A stretch of 64,000 nucleotides of DNA from Tolypeutes matacus (Eukaryota > Chordata > Mammalia > Cingulata > Chlamyphoridae), in the NCBI GenBank assembly GCA_026826555.1, contig JAKSZT010054324.1, positions 7,821,973 through 7,885,972 of the forward strand, read 5' to 3'. The notes under the pieces were generated by a model. The model did no database searches. It was not told where the DNA came from and saw only the letters and a list, made by a program, of their open reading frames with translations. Made by a program: the position numbers and the translations under genes. Position 1 is the first letter of the stretch; each line of letters begins with the position of its first letter. Below, piece by piece: positions 1 through 12,540 of the stretch.

Positions 1-235
1 AAGAATTCACATGATTTTATTATGCATTAGCTCATTTATCCCATATAAAATCTCTGAACCAGGTATCCTTGGTTAAAGAAACTGAACCTGAGAGATCAAA
101 GGGTACATGCAAGGTCATGCAGATAAATAATGTGGGGCAGATCTGCTTATCCAATTCTGCGTTGCTTTTCTACTCTATAACAATCTGTTTCTACAATATT
201 ACAATCTATTCTCCATACAAACACATTTGGAATAC

Positions 236-266
236 AAAAAACAAAACAAAACAAAACAAAAAAAAC
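236..266 (+). repeat. (AAAAC)n simple repeat
   Basis: Short run of A-rich AAAAC units. It could be the A-rich tail of a decayed retroposon, but no body is recognisable upstream. Confidence 0.7.
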
Positions 267-1058
267 CCCTTATGTCTACTCTGTTATGTTTCCTCAAGTA
301 TTAATATAAAGCATTTCCTTCTTTTTATCCCCAGAAAGATTTGCTATTTGATTTTTCCTGATGACCAAATTGCCTTGTTCTTCTGCAAGGATTTTTATCA
401 AAATGCAGGACACAGAAGTTTTCTATACCATGTCTCTAGAATATTATAAATGAATGCTTTTTGGTGATGGATGGAAAGGATGAAACCATTTGTATGGCTA
501 TATTAAGATGTAATAGTGGCTTTATATTTGGCAAAGAAGAACTCACAAATTGATTTTTTCATTTGGTTTCAAGATATTTACATTCTCTTTCTATTTTTAT
601 GTTAAAATTCAATTCAATAAAAATGTATGAATATGTTATTTATAACATATTGTGCTACCCTTTGGAGGGTTTATAAGGAGGACTAAGATCAAGTGGTTTA
701 CAAGGTAATAAGAGATACTGATATATAAACTATGGATCAAACATTTCATGAAACAATATTACATTGTAAAGCAATCTCTAAACAATGAAAACAACTGTAT
801 TACAATTTACAAAACAGTTATAATTCAGTTGGTAAATTTTGTTCCATAGATGAAATTTTAAAAGTATACTCTACTTGGACATATTAAGAAAACACCATTT
901 CAAGGTTGGTGCAAAGAGGAAGGTTTCCTTAATACTAAAGCCATGCTCAGTATGCCATTTCTGCTGCTGCTTCTATTCACAGGAAATATGATTTAACATT
1001 TTTCAAAATATTGTTGATTCTTTGGGATGTTTGAAAGATGCTAATGTATTTATTTTTA

Positions 1059-1106
<48 letters not shown>

Positions 1107-1120
1107 ATCTATCTATCATC
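1059..1120 (+). repeat. (TATC)n tetranucleotide microsatellite
   Basis: About 11 near-perfect TATC units followed by a few units interrupted by CATC. A long pure tract of this kind is normally length-polymorphic. Confidence 0.95.
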
Positions 1121-1736
1121 TTTCTACCACCTGTCTATTGTTTTGAATGTTATTTTGAGAATATAATGTAACTGTGAAATTATTCTCTCTGGTTTGGCTT
1201 TGATAGTAATAATATAAAATGAACAAAAGGTTAACATCAGTTTTTCCTTGCAAAAGTCATATGATTATACATGGAACATAGAATTTAAATAGATTTAAAT
1301 GGGAATCACTTTATTAGAATTCTTAAACTCTATAATTAATTTTTCCATGCTGTTTGCTGTCAACCAAGTTGTCCTACCTTCTTTCAGCAAACATTTGTTA
1401 GTATCAGGCACCAGAAAGACAAAAATGAGTAAAAGTGAGTTTTTATCCTCAAGGAATTCTTTGGTTATCATTGAAGTGACAAATAAGTGCACAGTTATAC
1501 AATGAGTGCTTTATAGAAATACTGTACAGAGAGTTGGGATACTGCACAGAGGAAAAAATCAACTAATTTTTAGGTGTGTAAGGAAGGGTGACTGAGGGAG
1601 GGTGCAGAAGGCGTCACAGAAAAAAAACAAAAAACAAAGGCAGATTTAAATTAGTTTAAACTGCCATTTATTTCAATGGCAGAGTTATGCAAAAGAGTTT
1701 TAGGTCCTGAAAGCAAGCATATAAAATGACATGGAT

Positions 1737-1961
1737 GTTTGTGTGGGATGTGGTGGGAGGTGTGGGAGGTGGGCAACATGGGAATCCCAGTGGGTTCCGT
1801 GTAATATTTTGGGTAACCTAAGCATCTCTTAAAATATATTTATATATATATATAAATAACATTTTTGTAAGCAAATGCACATATATGCATATATATTTAT
1901 ATATCATTTTGCAAATGTTGGTATGTATTGTGAAAATTTTGATTTTTACCCACAATTAAAA
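1737..1961 (+). mobile_element. 5'-truncated L1 3' end (short insertion)
   Basis: A 225-bp insertion flanked by the 14-bp direct repeat aaaatgacatggat (1723-1736 and 1962-1975) and ending in an A-run, as expected of L1-type retroposition. Its first half aligns by eye with the sense strand of the L1 3' UTRs elsewhere in the window (G-rich stretch, then gggaatccc). From about 1774 to the A-run it is nearly identical to the reverse strand of 37862-38052. Its 3' terminus, ending acccacaat plus A-run, differs from the L1 ends at 10.7, 52.2 and 63.6 kb, so it belongs to a different L1 subfamily. Confidence 0.8.
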
Positions 1962-2399
1962 AAAATGACATGGATATTGTGACATGTGAGGAAAATTGGG
2001 AGCAATTACATTTGATTTCTTTTGATCAACTTCTAATGTTTGTGAATAGAGAAAAATTTTATCTCAGTAAAGTTTATCTGATATCTTCTGGAATGTCCAA
2101 AAAAATTGTCCAAGCAAAACCAAAATTCATTGAAACTTTCATTGGATCCATAATCCTCAGAACAGTGCTTTTCAGACTCTTTTATCAGGTGTGGGTCTAG
2201 GTGAGGAATAGGAAGGAACATTCTTCTGTGTGACAGTTGTACCACTTCTAAAACACTTCCAGGTCTTGATAGTCCATTAAAAAAAAAAATCTGCTTATCA
2301 ATAGAGTCCAATTAATGTAGTTTAGACAAAAGAAAATGGGTATGACTAAAGCCATAGTATTTTAATCTTTAATTTGACATGTTGTACCTCTTTCTGATA

Positions 2400-2640
2400 G
2401 GCAATGGAATCAAATTCAATTAAGACTGTGCCATTCCCTGTTAGATCTTAAGCAAGTTGATAATGTCTCTGAGCCTGTTTCTTCATATCCAAATAGCAGA
2501 AATGATACATATCTATAGACTTGTTTTCAGGAAAAAAAAAAATGAGGGTTTTCTTGAAATGCATATAACAGATAGTACTCGATGAATATGTATTTATCAG
2601 GTATTTCATTGGAGGAATGACTTAAAAAATAAATCCTTCA
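2400..2640 (+). mobile_element. MIR SINE relic
   Basis: Weak but ordered similarity to the MIR core: the segment around gagcctgtttcttcat corresponds to the conserved region that usually reads close to gcctcagtttcctcatctgt, followed by a decayed tail. Orientation is plus. Ancient and heavily diverged. Confidence 0.5.
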
Positions 2641-2939
2641 TGAATATTCAGTTAAATACATATGTGGGTGAAAGCAAGTAGGCTATGGAATGTTATGTAT
2701 CTGTCAAAATTTCATATAGTGAGCCTTAAAAATATTTGTATCACAGTCTATAGTGGAAGGTGATTGATTCTACCAGCAAATCTAGTCCCAGATAGTCTTC
2801 CTAGAAAAAAATTCTGGAATTCATTTTCCTCCCAATTTATATTCATGGTAGTTTTGTACATCTGAAACATTTCAGTAGATTGACTCTATAACTTCTTATT
2901 TGTATGCATGACTATTTTAAATTTGGTTTAAAAAGAACA

Positions 2940-3225
2940 TGATCGGACAGGATCATTCAGACAAGGCAATGGGCTTGCTGCGCCATTGAGTGTCTTTGAC
3001 TGGAGGACATCCATCATCTTGCTGAAACTTTCTTACAACTGTGCTGCAGTCCAGGGGTCTTTCTATCAAGTCCTCCTTCCTTCATTCTCTTATTCCATAA
3101 GTGTCAGACCAACATTGCAGTCTGAAGGGTCTCCTTGCCTTCTCCTTATCCCTCTCCCAGTAAATCTCTTGAAGTTGAATTACCTTTTGGGGTCTGCTTT
3201 TTGGTGGACCACTTAATCTCTTTTA
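2940..3225 (+). mobile_element. Possible ERVL-type LTR remnant
   Basis: The 3' half has the layout of a retroviral-type LTR end: pyrimidine-rich stretch, cccagtaaatctcttg near 3156, then ggggtctgctttttggtggacc, which resembles the ends of MLT2/ERVL-type LTRs. No internal region or paired LTR is visible, so at best it is a solo LTR relic. A small open frame at 2986-3216 within it is not a gene. Confidence 0.4.
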
Positions 3226-3949
3226 CCTTGTTTCCTCTCCTATAGTTTGAACACCAGATTACTGATAGGACCAAATACTATAAAATGTAATAAAAACACT
3301 TGAAATTATAAATCCTTATAAATTACTAAAGGATAAGTTCATAATTTCTTTTCTCTAGTTCTTTGGTAACAGACTTTGGTTCCCACAAATCAGTTTCCTT
3401 TTTGCTTGCTCAGAGCTTGTAGAAGAAATTTTTGGTCCTCATTATTATATGAAAGTTTAGCCTCAATTCGTCTGTTTCTATATTTTGAAATAGGGATACA
3501 TTAGATCCAACCTTGCAATATTCTGGGATTCTATTCATGACAGAGAAAATTTCATTATAAGGCAGGTATGTCTTGGAGCCCATCCAAGGGGGTTAGCTAA
3601 TGAAATTTCAAAATGACCTCCTTCTAAATAAACTTCCCTTGAAGATGGTCTCACAGTATGAAACCCTACAATGGAGCAATTCTGAACAAAATAATTTAGG
3701 GGAATTGCATACTATGTACATTTATTTTACCTCACACCCCAAATAATTTTGTTCCATGGCATAAATTTCATAAATTAATCCAATTTAAAAATGAACCTGT
3801 TTTCCAGGCTTCTTTCAAGTCTGAATTAAGATAAGGAGCAGTAAGACCAATGTTGACTTTGAGATGATAAGGTTAATTTAGGTCTCATGATTTTCTGTCT
3901 CACTGTACAATCTGAGTTAAGGTGCTCTGTTATATAAATATATGGCAGC

Positions 3950-4290
3950 ATAGAAAACAGCACTAAGGCAGAACACCTGTATTTATTAAACCCTGACATT
4001 AATTTTGTGTACATTCTTGCGTGAGTCATTTAATTACTCTTCATTTCAGATTTCTTTTCAGTACAGTTATATTTTATCTCCTCAATAAGTATAGCTATTT
4101 TGCAAAATTCATAGAGAAAACTGCTATCTAATTACAAAATCATGGGCATAGTGGGGAAAAGAATTTTAATCTTAATTTTTAGATTCTCCCAGTAGAAGCC
4201 TAAGAAGGGTTTTGGAGAATTAAATGACTTAATGCATAGGTAATGCTTGCTATAATGCAAGGCACAAATTCAACACGTAATAAGTTTGGT
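3950..4290 (+). mobile_element. MIR-like relic, split
   Basis: The left part (gtgagtcatttaattactc) and the right part (gagaattaaatgacttaatgcat) match successive parts of a MIR core and tail in plus orientation, separated by unrelated AT-rich sequence. Highly diverged. Confidence 0.4.
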
Positions 4291-4444
4291 AAAAATATGA
4301 TCTGGGAGAGGAAGGTGAAATTTCTCATTAAGCTTAGAGATAAATATATTCAGGTAGATTTTAACTTGATAAAATGAAGCAGTTGTCGAAATTGAAAAAT
4401 GAACTCCTAATTTTGCCTCCTAAACCTCTACCTGCCATGAGCTT

Positions 4445-5385
4445 TCCCTTCTCATTTAATGGCAACTACCTCCTTTTAGCTCTTTAAGCTAACACCTTTG
4501 GAGTTATCCTTATCCTTGACCTTTCATTCTTTCATACTCTAATTCAATCCATTAGCAAATCCTGTTGGTTCTTTCCTTTAGAATCTAACAACTAGTTGCA
4601 GAATCTGGCCACTCCTCAACAATTTCATTGCTACCATCCTCTTCTAAACTACCAGCATCTCTCACCTGGATTATTTCAATTACTTCCCAACTGGTCTCCC
4701 TGATTCCATTCATGTTTTCCTTCCTGTGCCTCTCCCTGTACCCCAATATATTCTCAACTTATTGGCAGTCAAAGTGATCTCTCACAAATTAATAAATCTT
4801 GTTTCTCCTGTCACCAGAATCCTCTATTGACTTCCCATCTCCCACAAAGTAAAAACCAAAGTTTACACACACTATGGTCTGCAGTTCTCTACATGATTTT
4901 ACTCTTTACCAACTCTTGGACCCTGTACTCGATACACTCTAGGTCATAGTCCTTCTCTTCTGCCATTGTAGTCTTTTTGCTACTTGTATAGATGGGCATT
5001 TTTTCTTGAAATGCTCATTCTTCAGATAGTCACATGATTTATTCCCTCCCTCCTTCATGTCTTTGCTCAAATGTCAACTTCTCAATGACATCTTTTCTGA
5101 CCAGCTTGTTTAAAATCAATCCTCCTCCTCAGGGGGTTCCTATCTTATTTTCTTCTTTATTCCTTAGCACTTATTACCATCTAACAGCGAAAAACAATAT
5201 CACACGAATATATTTTTTACTTGCATATTTTATTTTCGATCACCCCTTACTAGTTTGACTCTAAATTTCAAGAAGGAAGGGATACTGCTCATGTTTTTCA
5301 CTGCTTCAGTCCCAGTACGCAGAGCTAGCCTGATACATAAGGACTTTCAGTAAACATATGTTGAATGAATGAATAAAGCCAGAAT
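4445..5385 (+). mobile_element. L2 LINE 3' end
   Basis: Typical L2 3' region: pyrimidine-rich text about clinic-like words such as ctcaaatgtcaacttctcaatga, then aaggaagggatactg, and the terminal part ending tgttgaatgaatgaata at about 5358-5376. Orientation is plus. The open frame at 5034-5258 lies inside and is a by-product of this relic. No reading frame is intact. Confidence 0.75.
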
Positions 5386-7605
5386 GTAATTTAGTTGCTT
5401 AGAAAAATGTGTTTATCTAATTTCTTGCCATGGTAATGTAGGGGCACAAAGCAGTGATGTTGGTTAAAATATTAAGATTGGGCCCATGAGGACAAAGGTC
5501 ATTCTTTGACTTAATGTCTGTGAAATGGCATGGTTATCAGAGATTTGTGAGCAAATGTACTCTGACTCTGGTGAACAAACTGTGAGGAAATGGTTTTAAA
5601 TAACAATATGGGGAAATCCCTTTTAGGCATATAGATAGCTAACGTGTGGTGTCTAAACACTGCAATTACTGAAAATGTCTTCCCTCCAGCTCTAGAAGAT
5701 GGCTTACACTTTAAGCTCTCTTGATAGGTTTCTGGCAAGGTCCTGCTTGGAGACAGGCTTATGAACTTGAATGCCACATAAGCTCTCAAGCCTAAGGCTC
5801 TTTATCCCAGGAGTCTTCGTGAATTAGCACATCTCTTTGAACAAACTTGTTTGAAAGAAAACAGACTTAAAGAGTGGTTTGGTAAAATTTTAAGGCATGT
5901 GAAAGATCAGGTTTTAATAGAGAACTCAGGAAAATCACCAGAGTAGAATAGTTATATCCACAGACCAATTGTGTCCCAAATCTGATATAGTGACCTGATC
6001 TTTTATAAATTTACCAGTTTAATCATTTGAGTATTTAAGACTAAAAAAAATAATAACTGGAAGCACTGACTTCCAAAAGAAATGGACATTTTTACCATAA
6101 ATGTGGCATTTATGGTGACATAGATTTATACACATACTCAACCTATGTTGTCCATGGATGTTGCTAGGATGTGAATCAGCTGAGCTTTCAGAGAGACAAA
6201 TCTGCAAGCTGGAAATCTTCAAAGGACAGGATTGCTCCATAATCTCAAACAACATTATAATTCCTTCTAGATAGGCTTTACTATTTAATCTGCTCCTCCC
6301 ATGTGAGTTCTTTCTCTGTGTTCAGGGAAAATTTCTTTCCTGAATTATAAAGGAAGATTATAGTGGTCGTTTTTTCATCTATGTTCTGGTTTAAAGACAA
6401 TTCCTAAGAACATCTGATCTGTGCCTCTAGATAGGTCTGAGTTGTAAATCAGTCTGGTCCATGAGAATTCATGCCCCCAAAGGCCACATTGCCATCTCTG
6501 AATTGAAATGTCCTTAAGAGATCAGACATAAGAATAGCCTAAAAAAGATCTCCCATCTAAATTCTAATTTAGTGTGCTTCTGTAGACACCAGCTTTGGGT
6601 GAGCCAGCTCAGCATGTGTCCCTACTATTTAATGTCAGCCCATGACTATTCTTAGCCTTGACACCTCCAAGCAGTTTTACCAGAATGAACAGATTTCTCC
6701 AACCCATCACATTTTCTATCCATTGAGTTGCAGATGGAAGAGAATAAAAAGGATACATATATGAAAGGGAACTGGTACACGTTTCCCCCACTCTCACAAG
6801 CTAATCTCAGCAACTGAGCTAGTGTCAGTTGCATGTGAAAATAGGTTTTTATTTTTTTAGTTTTTTCCCCTATGCTAGATTCTTGGAAAATTAAACATAG
6901 GGATGACAATAATGTATTTCTGCCAGCTTTGGGTACTTTAGCTTTCCAACTTGGCAGATACTTAACATCAAGGAAAGATGTAAACAGGAAGGACAATTAT
7001 AAAGAGATCAAAGTAAATGGGCACTGGCTATTTTTTGGAGGGCAGGAAAATCCATTCTGAAATAAGAGATAGTTGATGGTTTTGAATGTGAGGAAATTAT
7101 CTGCATATTTTCTCAAGTACATTCTGAGAAACTCTACTGTCCACAGAATCTCAGTGAATGATGAAAGAAAATTGGGTTGTTGATGTCTCCATTTCTGATA
7201 TTAATAATTCTACAGACTCTAAAAAACTGACCACGCCATTCAGTTATTTTGGGGTGTATGTGTGTTTGTCAAGAATATCTCTCTGAAATGTCAGGAAAAT
7301 ATCCAGACATACTGAAGTGGGGACCATTATAGAAGGATTCACTCACTCAATCCAACATTTGCTCTTCTACCCTCTTTATTAATTCCAGATGGGTCAGCAT
7401 TGGAACTTCAGCCCCTCCTCACATAGAGAAAGGGGGTGGGCATGATCAGCTTTGAGAGCAGAGTAGGCTCCGTTGATGCTTTTTTTCTTCCAGGAATGAA
7501 TTAGAAAAAAAGTTAAGGTAAAAGTGTTTTAAAATTAAAATAATAATAATAATAAAAATCAATAGAGAAAAGGAAAAGAAAAATGGAAAGGAGAAAAGAA
7601 GAAAA
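5386..7605. other. Unassigned intergenic DNA
   Basis: No supported gene. Several short minus-strand open frames (5511-5789, 6019-6255, 6652-6996) lack recognisable domains. A short (AAT)n run lies near 7537-7558 and a purine-rich stretch runs to 7605. I could not assign a repeat family to the rest. Confidence 0.5.
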
Positions 7606-7992
7606 TGGCTTCAGTGCATTAGAATCATGTCCCTCCATAAAAGACATGTTCAAGTCCTAACAGGCAGTCCTTTGGGTGTGAACCCATTTGTAAATAAGAC
7701 CATTGACTATGTTATTGTTTAAGGCATAGTCAAATTGAGTCAGGGTGGACCTTAATCCATCATGGCTGAAGTTCTTATAAGCAGAGGAAATCTAGAGAAG
7801 GGAAGAAAGATCACCATGTGCTGGAGGCAGATCAAGCCAGAACCAAAATGCTGTAGCCTTTGGAGAAAGCATGGACTACTAACACCTTGATTTTGGATTT
7901 TTAGCCTCCCAAACTGTGAGCCAATAAATTCCTGTTGTTTAAGTCAACCAGTGAGTGGTATTATGTCATGGAAATCTTGGCAAACTAAGGCA
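7606..7992 (+). mobile_element. MLT1-like (MaLR) solo LTR
   Basis: Follows the MLT1 plan: cctcc near the start, acatgttcaagtcctaac, a middle with cttataagcagagg, and a conserved 3' end with ccaataaattcctgttgttt and a terminal caaactaaggca. Boundaries are TG near 7606 and CA at 7992. The ccaataaa motif is the LTR polyadenylation signal. I found no clear target duplication. Similar LTRs occur at 18.8, 25.2, 33.7, 37.6 and 53.6 kb. Confidence 0.75.
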
Positions 7993-8209
7993 CTGTTTTA
8001 AGCAAGACCTGTGGAAGTAACTTCTGGAAAGATTTTCACCTGCTTGGAATTAGAAGAAAAGCCCACTAGAAAAATGTTGGCATTCTCTTTCATTTTAAGC
8101 ATTGCTCAAAAATCAGGAAGTTACCACCTCCATCTATTACTTGAGTAAGAACTTACCTAGGAAGAATTAGAAACCATAGACTTTTCATTTTTCAGACCTC
8201 TTGATGCAC

Positions 8210-8415
8210 TTAATGTTTATTGATTTATTTCTCTTAAATTTTTAAGGATCTGCATAACATTTGTTCTAATTCATAGTATCACAGCTCAGAGTATTCAGAG
8301 GATGAAATGACTAACCCAAGTTCATATGTTTGGATAGTCAATGGTGGAACCAGGGTTGATAACTCTGGTGAAGTGATTGCCACATTATATCAGATGTCTT
8401 TATCCCAGCAACTCC
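8210..8415 (-). mobile_element. MIR SINE relic
   Basis: The segment ctaacccaagttcatatg followed by gtggaaccagggttgataac corresponds to the reverse complement of the MIR core (usual form cttgcccaaggtcacac, then gcagagccaggattcgaacc). Old and diverged. The small open frame 8307-8498 overlaps it and has no other support. Confidence 0.5.
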
Positions 8416-10639
8416 CTCTGAAATGTGGTGACAACTTTTACCAGGGCTTCTTTCTAGACGATGCGAGGTTCCCAATGATAATGAATGAAGAATTATGAGC
8501 ATATGTCAGTGAGGACATTTTTGCATTTGCATATTTACATATAATTTGGGGTTCTCATTCATTGCATTTTAAGTTGATTGGGTTTTCAAATCAATAAGAC
8601 TTGATGTCTCTAAGATATGATAAGAAGTTGTACAATGAGTTGTTTTATTCTTAATAGAAAAAAGATGATAATGCTAGGAAATTAATAATGCAAGATGTGG
8701 GGGAGTCAACCTTCTAGGAAATTCATATAGAAATTGATTTAATTTACATAATTCCTATGTGTATGTGCATGTGAAATCTTGATGTAAAGGTAGAAGACAG
8801 TAGTAATTTTCTAGGAAATATGCATTTTCCAAATCAAAGTTAGAAATTGCATATAATTTCTTCTGTACTGGAAGAAGTATAACTATATTTTCATGTGAAA
8901 AAAACATGTTATTCACTTACATCAAGTTGAATATTTTACTAACATGGACTTACAATCAGTTTTTACAACATTTGGACTATGTTGCATTTGTAAATGTCAC
9001 GACTCGTTTTGTACAGATCTCCCACACAGACAACTGAATTCTGTTTAAGTGCCTAAAAGTTTCGGAAGCCTTGGAGATAAGTACCTTTGATTTTCCAGCT
9101 CATATAAATTTAGAAAATACTCACTGCCTTCACACATCACATCCCTCCATTCTGGGAAAACAGAAAAAAAGAAACAAATTTTAAACATAAGAACTAATTT
9201 TTGGATTGGCCATGCATGAGTGGCTAATCTGTGAAACTGTCTGATAAGAAATAAGTTCCTTAAGAAAATAATCACAGTTAACACTAAGATAAAACAGAAA
9301 AAAAAGTATATAGTAAGAGACCTCAAATAAAATTGAATTCATTGAAAGGATGCAGACATATGTGACATCTTGGACCTCCTAAAAGTGTGAGGTCTGCTAA
9401 ATCACAGTCAAGATATGGGATAATTTAAAATGGAATCCAATACAGGAATGGATGTCCAAGCAGTAGAGAGCTTAGGCCAAGTGCAATGCATCTAGTCCAT
9501 CTAGGATAAACAAAGTATCCCCAAATGGCTTTTTGTTGAACATACTAGGTGGTTGCTCTGGTTCTCACTTTTCTTTTATTTCTAATTGTTACTTATTAGT
9601 CAAAATTAGTATGTGATGAAGACATTTTCTCCTGATATATGTCTAGCATTTTTAAACAAGCATAAACCAGCATGCATATACATTGGGTCACAATGATACT
9701 TCCCTTGGTTATGTTTTGGGTGATGGATGGGCTTATCAAAATGATATTTACCTATCATTTTGAAATGCTGGTTCTGTAAATTTGGGAATTGAAAAACTGT
9801 CAGTCTATGTGCAGAGGCTGTAAGAGAAATAGAGAACATGGTGCAGATTTTGGGTTATGCAGAGAATTTTGAGATCTATTTTTTAGATCTAGTTCTAGAA
9901 AAGTGTAAATAAAATAACGATGAGTATCCCTTTGGATATGGGTTTATCCTTCTAAGAGTCAGCATATGTAGTAGGACATCTTTCTGTTTATTCCTTGTCT
10001 GTCATTCTAATGCTTCTGTGGAATGGAAGGAATTGATACTCTTATTCTTATGACTTTCTACAAGCCACGATTATACTAATTAGTTGGGAATACAATTAAA
10101 GCTATTCTGTTAATCCCCAGGCCTGATGAATGCGCTGCAACATTTGGTTTCTTTTCTGAGAAATTTTCTAGAGGGAGTGCTTTTAATTTTATGAAATGAA
10201 ATCAGGCTGCACTGTAATCGTCACACAAGAATGTCTTAGAAAATATTCTGAGTGAATTAGGGCTCCTTCCACACACCTAACCCCAGAGACTATATGTGAA
10301 AAGGGCAAAATATAAAATTGGCAGTTTTTGTAAGTTGTAAAGATTTGGTGGATTCAAGATTAAGGCCTGGAAAATAAATCCTTACTCCATATTGACTAAT
10401 AGGAATATATTTGTATTTATATTATCGTATAAATAAAATACATATATGATGCAATAATATATTTTATGTATGAATATATATTTATTTCTGATTATAATTT
10501 AAAGTTCTCAGAGAAAAATTGCAAACAATATTAAAGAAGGAAATCTGTGTTTTCTAAACATAACCATTGTCGACATTTTAAAATTTTGCTTCTAATTCTT
10601 TATCTTATTGCATATATATATACATACACAATGTATACA
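8416..10639. other. Unassigned AT-rich intergenic DNA
   Basis: Nothing gene-like seen: open frames at 9045-9326 and 9606-9839 are short and without domains. Dinucleotide-rich TA stretches occur around 10400-10660. Confidence 0.5.
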
Positions 10640-10727
10640 AGAAAAAATATATACATATGCCCAAGTATATATTCATTAAATTTACTTGTTATTTTAAACA
10701 TTTTCCTATGTTAATTAGGATCCACAA
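10640..10727 (-). mobile_element. Ancient L1 fragment, left part
   Basis: Together with 21013-21150 this reads as one continuous old L1 3' segment. Joining across the 10717-10727 / 21002-21012 duplicate gives ...cattgaaggctgtatagtattcc..., which resembles the common old-L1 antisense text gctgcatagtattccatt. It marks the empty site into which L1-A inserted. Confidence 0.5.
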
Positions 10728-12450
10728 TTTTTAAAATTTATTTATTTATTTATTTATTTTAAAGAAACTTTAGATTACATAAATGTTACATAAAAAATAT
10801 AGGGGATTCCCATATCCCCACACCCTACCCCTCCCACACTTTCCCACATTAACAACATCCTTCATAAGTGTGGTCTGTTTGTTACAATTGATGAACACAT
10901 ACTGAAGCATTGCCACTAACCATGGATTATAGTTTATATTATAATTTACACTCTGTCCCATGCAATTTTGTAAGTTATGACAAAATATATAATGGCCTGT
11001 ATCCATCATTGCAATGTCATGCAGGACAATTTCAATGTCCCCAAATAGTCCCCATAATATACCTATTTTTCCCTCTCCTTCCCCTCAGAATCTCCAGTGG
11101 CCACTGCCTCCACATCAATGATAAAAGTTCTTCCATTATTAGAATCACAATAAGTCTTTAGTAAAATGATAGTAAGTCTATTTTAGTCCTTTGTTCATTC
11201 CCCAGTCTTGAGGATTTGGGGATGATGATGCCCACTCTGCCTCTAATTGAGAGGGGACTTAGATCCCATGGGGCAGATGGATGGAACTATCTTGCTTGTA
11301 ATTGCAGACTCTCTCTGTTCCTTGGGATAGGCATTATCCATCATCATCTTTGTCAGTTGTCCTGGGTGAGTCCAACGAACTGGAGAGAAGGTGTTGCAAC
11401 TCTGCTGAGATTCAGGACTGAACTGGCACATGGACAGGCCAAAGATTTAAGTCTCTTGGACATACACTTATCAAGAATACTACTAACTATAGGTTCAAAT
11501 AGAAGGGGCAGAAGAGCCATGTGTAGTAAAAACCACAAATGAGTCCAGCTCTGTCATACTGGGGAGCATAAATTCCAAAGAAAGGTCCACTGGCAGGGCA
11601 CCAAACTCCTGAGCTGCCTGTCCTGCCTATAGTGTCTGGATGTCTCTAGAACCCCAAGAACCCTGCTATTTGAGGCAATATTTACTCTGGCGATCAATGA
11701 GATCCTGCTGAGACATGCATAAGCTTAACCTCTGGAATGACCTCCTGACTCATTTTGAAGGCTCTTAGCCATATAAACTTACTTGAATTTACCCCATCCC
11801 CCTTTTGGTCAAGGTCTTTTCCAGGTGTGTTGCTAGTTGTCACTTGGTAATAATCCCTTGGTGCCAAGGAGGCTCATCCCTAGGAGAGATGTTCCACGCT
11901 GGGGGAAAGTTTGTGCATTTATATGCTGAGTTTTGTTTAGAGAGAGGCCACATGTGAGTAACAAGGAGGCCCTCTGGAGGTAATTATTAAGTAACATATA
12001 ATACTAGGCTAAGTTTCAATTTCAAAAGAAAGGGTTCATAAGTACAATCATCAATATCAAGGGCCCAGTGCAATGGTCCATCCTCCTTCACCAGGCACTG
12101 CCCCTGTTCTCGGGGATTCTTGCTTTCCCATTAGAGAATGTAGCAGAACTCCCTAGGATGGGTATTGGATATTCTTTGGTTATTGTGTGGAACTCTACCA
12201 ACTGTGACAATGCCCCATGAACACTTGATCACATTCATATGCCTTAGACGCATGCATCCCACAATCACTGTCACCCCACGCCAACGTTCCTCCCTTGCCG
12301 CAGTTGTGACCTTTCGGTGATCCAAAGACTCTCCAAAGATGAAGTCTAGAAAATAATCAAATAAAAATGATAAGAAAATGAAATAATAATGAAAGTTTTA
12401 AAAATAAAATACAAAAAAATTTTCAAAAAATTAAATAATAAAAAAAAACT
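10728..12450 (-). repeat. L1-A distal 3' UTR unit
   Basis: Distal part of the L1-A 3' UTR. It closely resembles the L1 3' ends at 52.2 and 63.6 kb (shared words: agattacataaatgttacat, ataggggattccc, ggcctgtatc). It ends in (AAAT)n on the minus strand. An upstream portion (about 12116-12370) is also homologous to the inverted segment of the L1 at 38.05-38.35 kb. Open frames here on either strand (for example 11216-11542) are accidental. Confidence 0.7.
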
Positions 12451-12540
12451 GTTTTTAGACCTTGTATCTTTCATCACTGTAAGATCTGTTGTCTTGTATG
12501 TACAGTGACATTTTTTTCTGTATATTCTCACAGTGTCTTA

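Larger units (their letters stand above)
1..1722. other. Gene-free AT-rich flank
   Basis: I see no supported gene here. A short open frame at 69-449 has poor coding character and matches no family I know. The stretch holds an AAAAC-type run near 236-266 and a TATC microsatellite near 1059-1120. The rest is unassigned AT-rich DNA. Confidence 0.6.

Noticed and set aside
1059..1120. CRISPR-like regular repeat
   Set aside because: Plain TATC microsatellite in a mammalian genome; no spacers.
12346..12450. Plus-strand A-rich end taken as the tail of a plus-strand retroposon
   Set aside because: Homology to 38.05-38.35 kb shows that this is internal L1 3' UTR on the minus strand, and the flanking duplication fits the whole L1-A instead.
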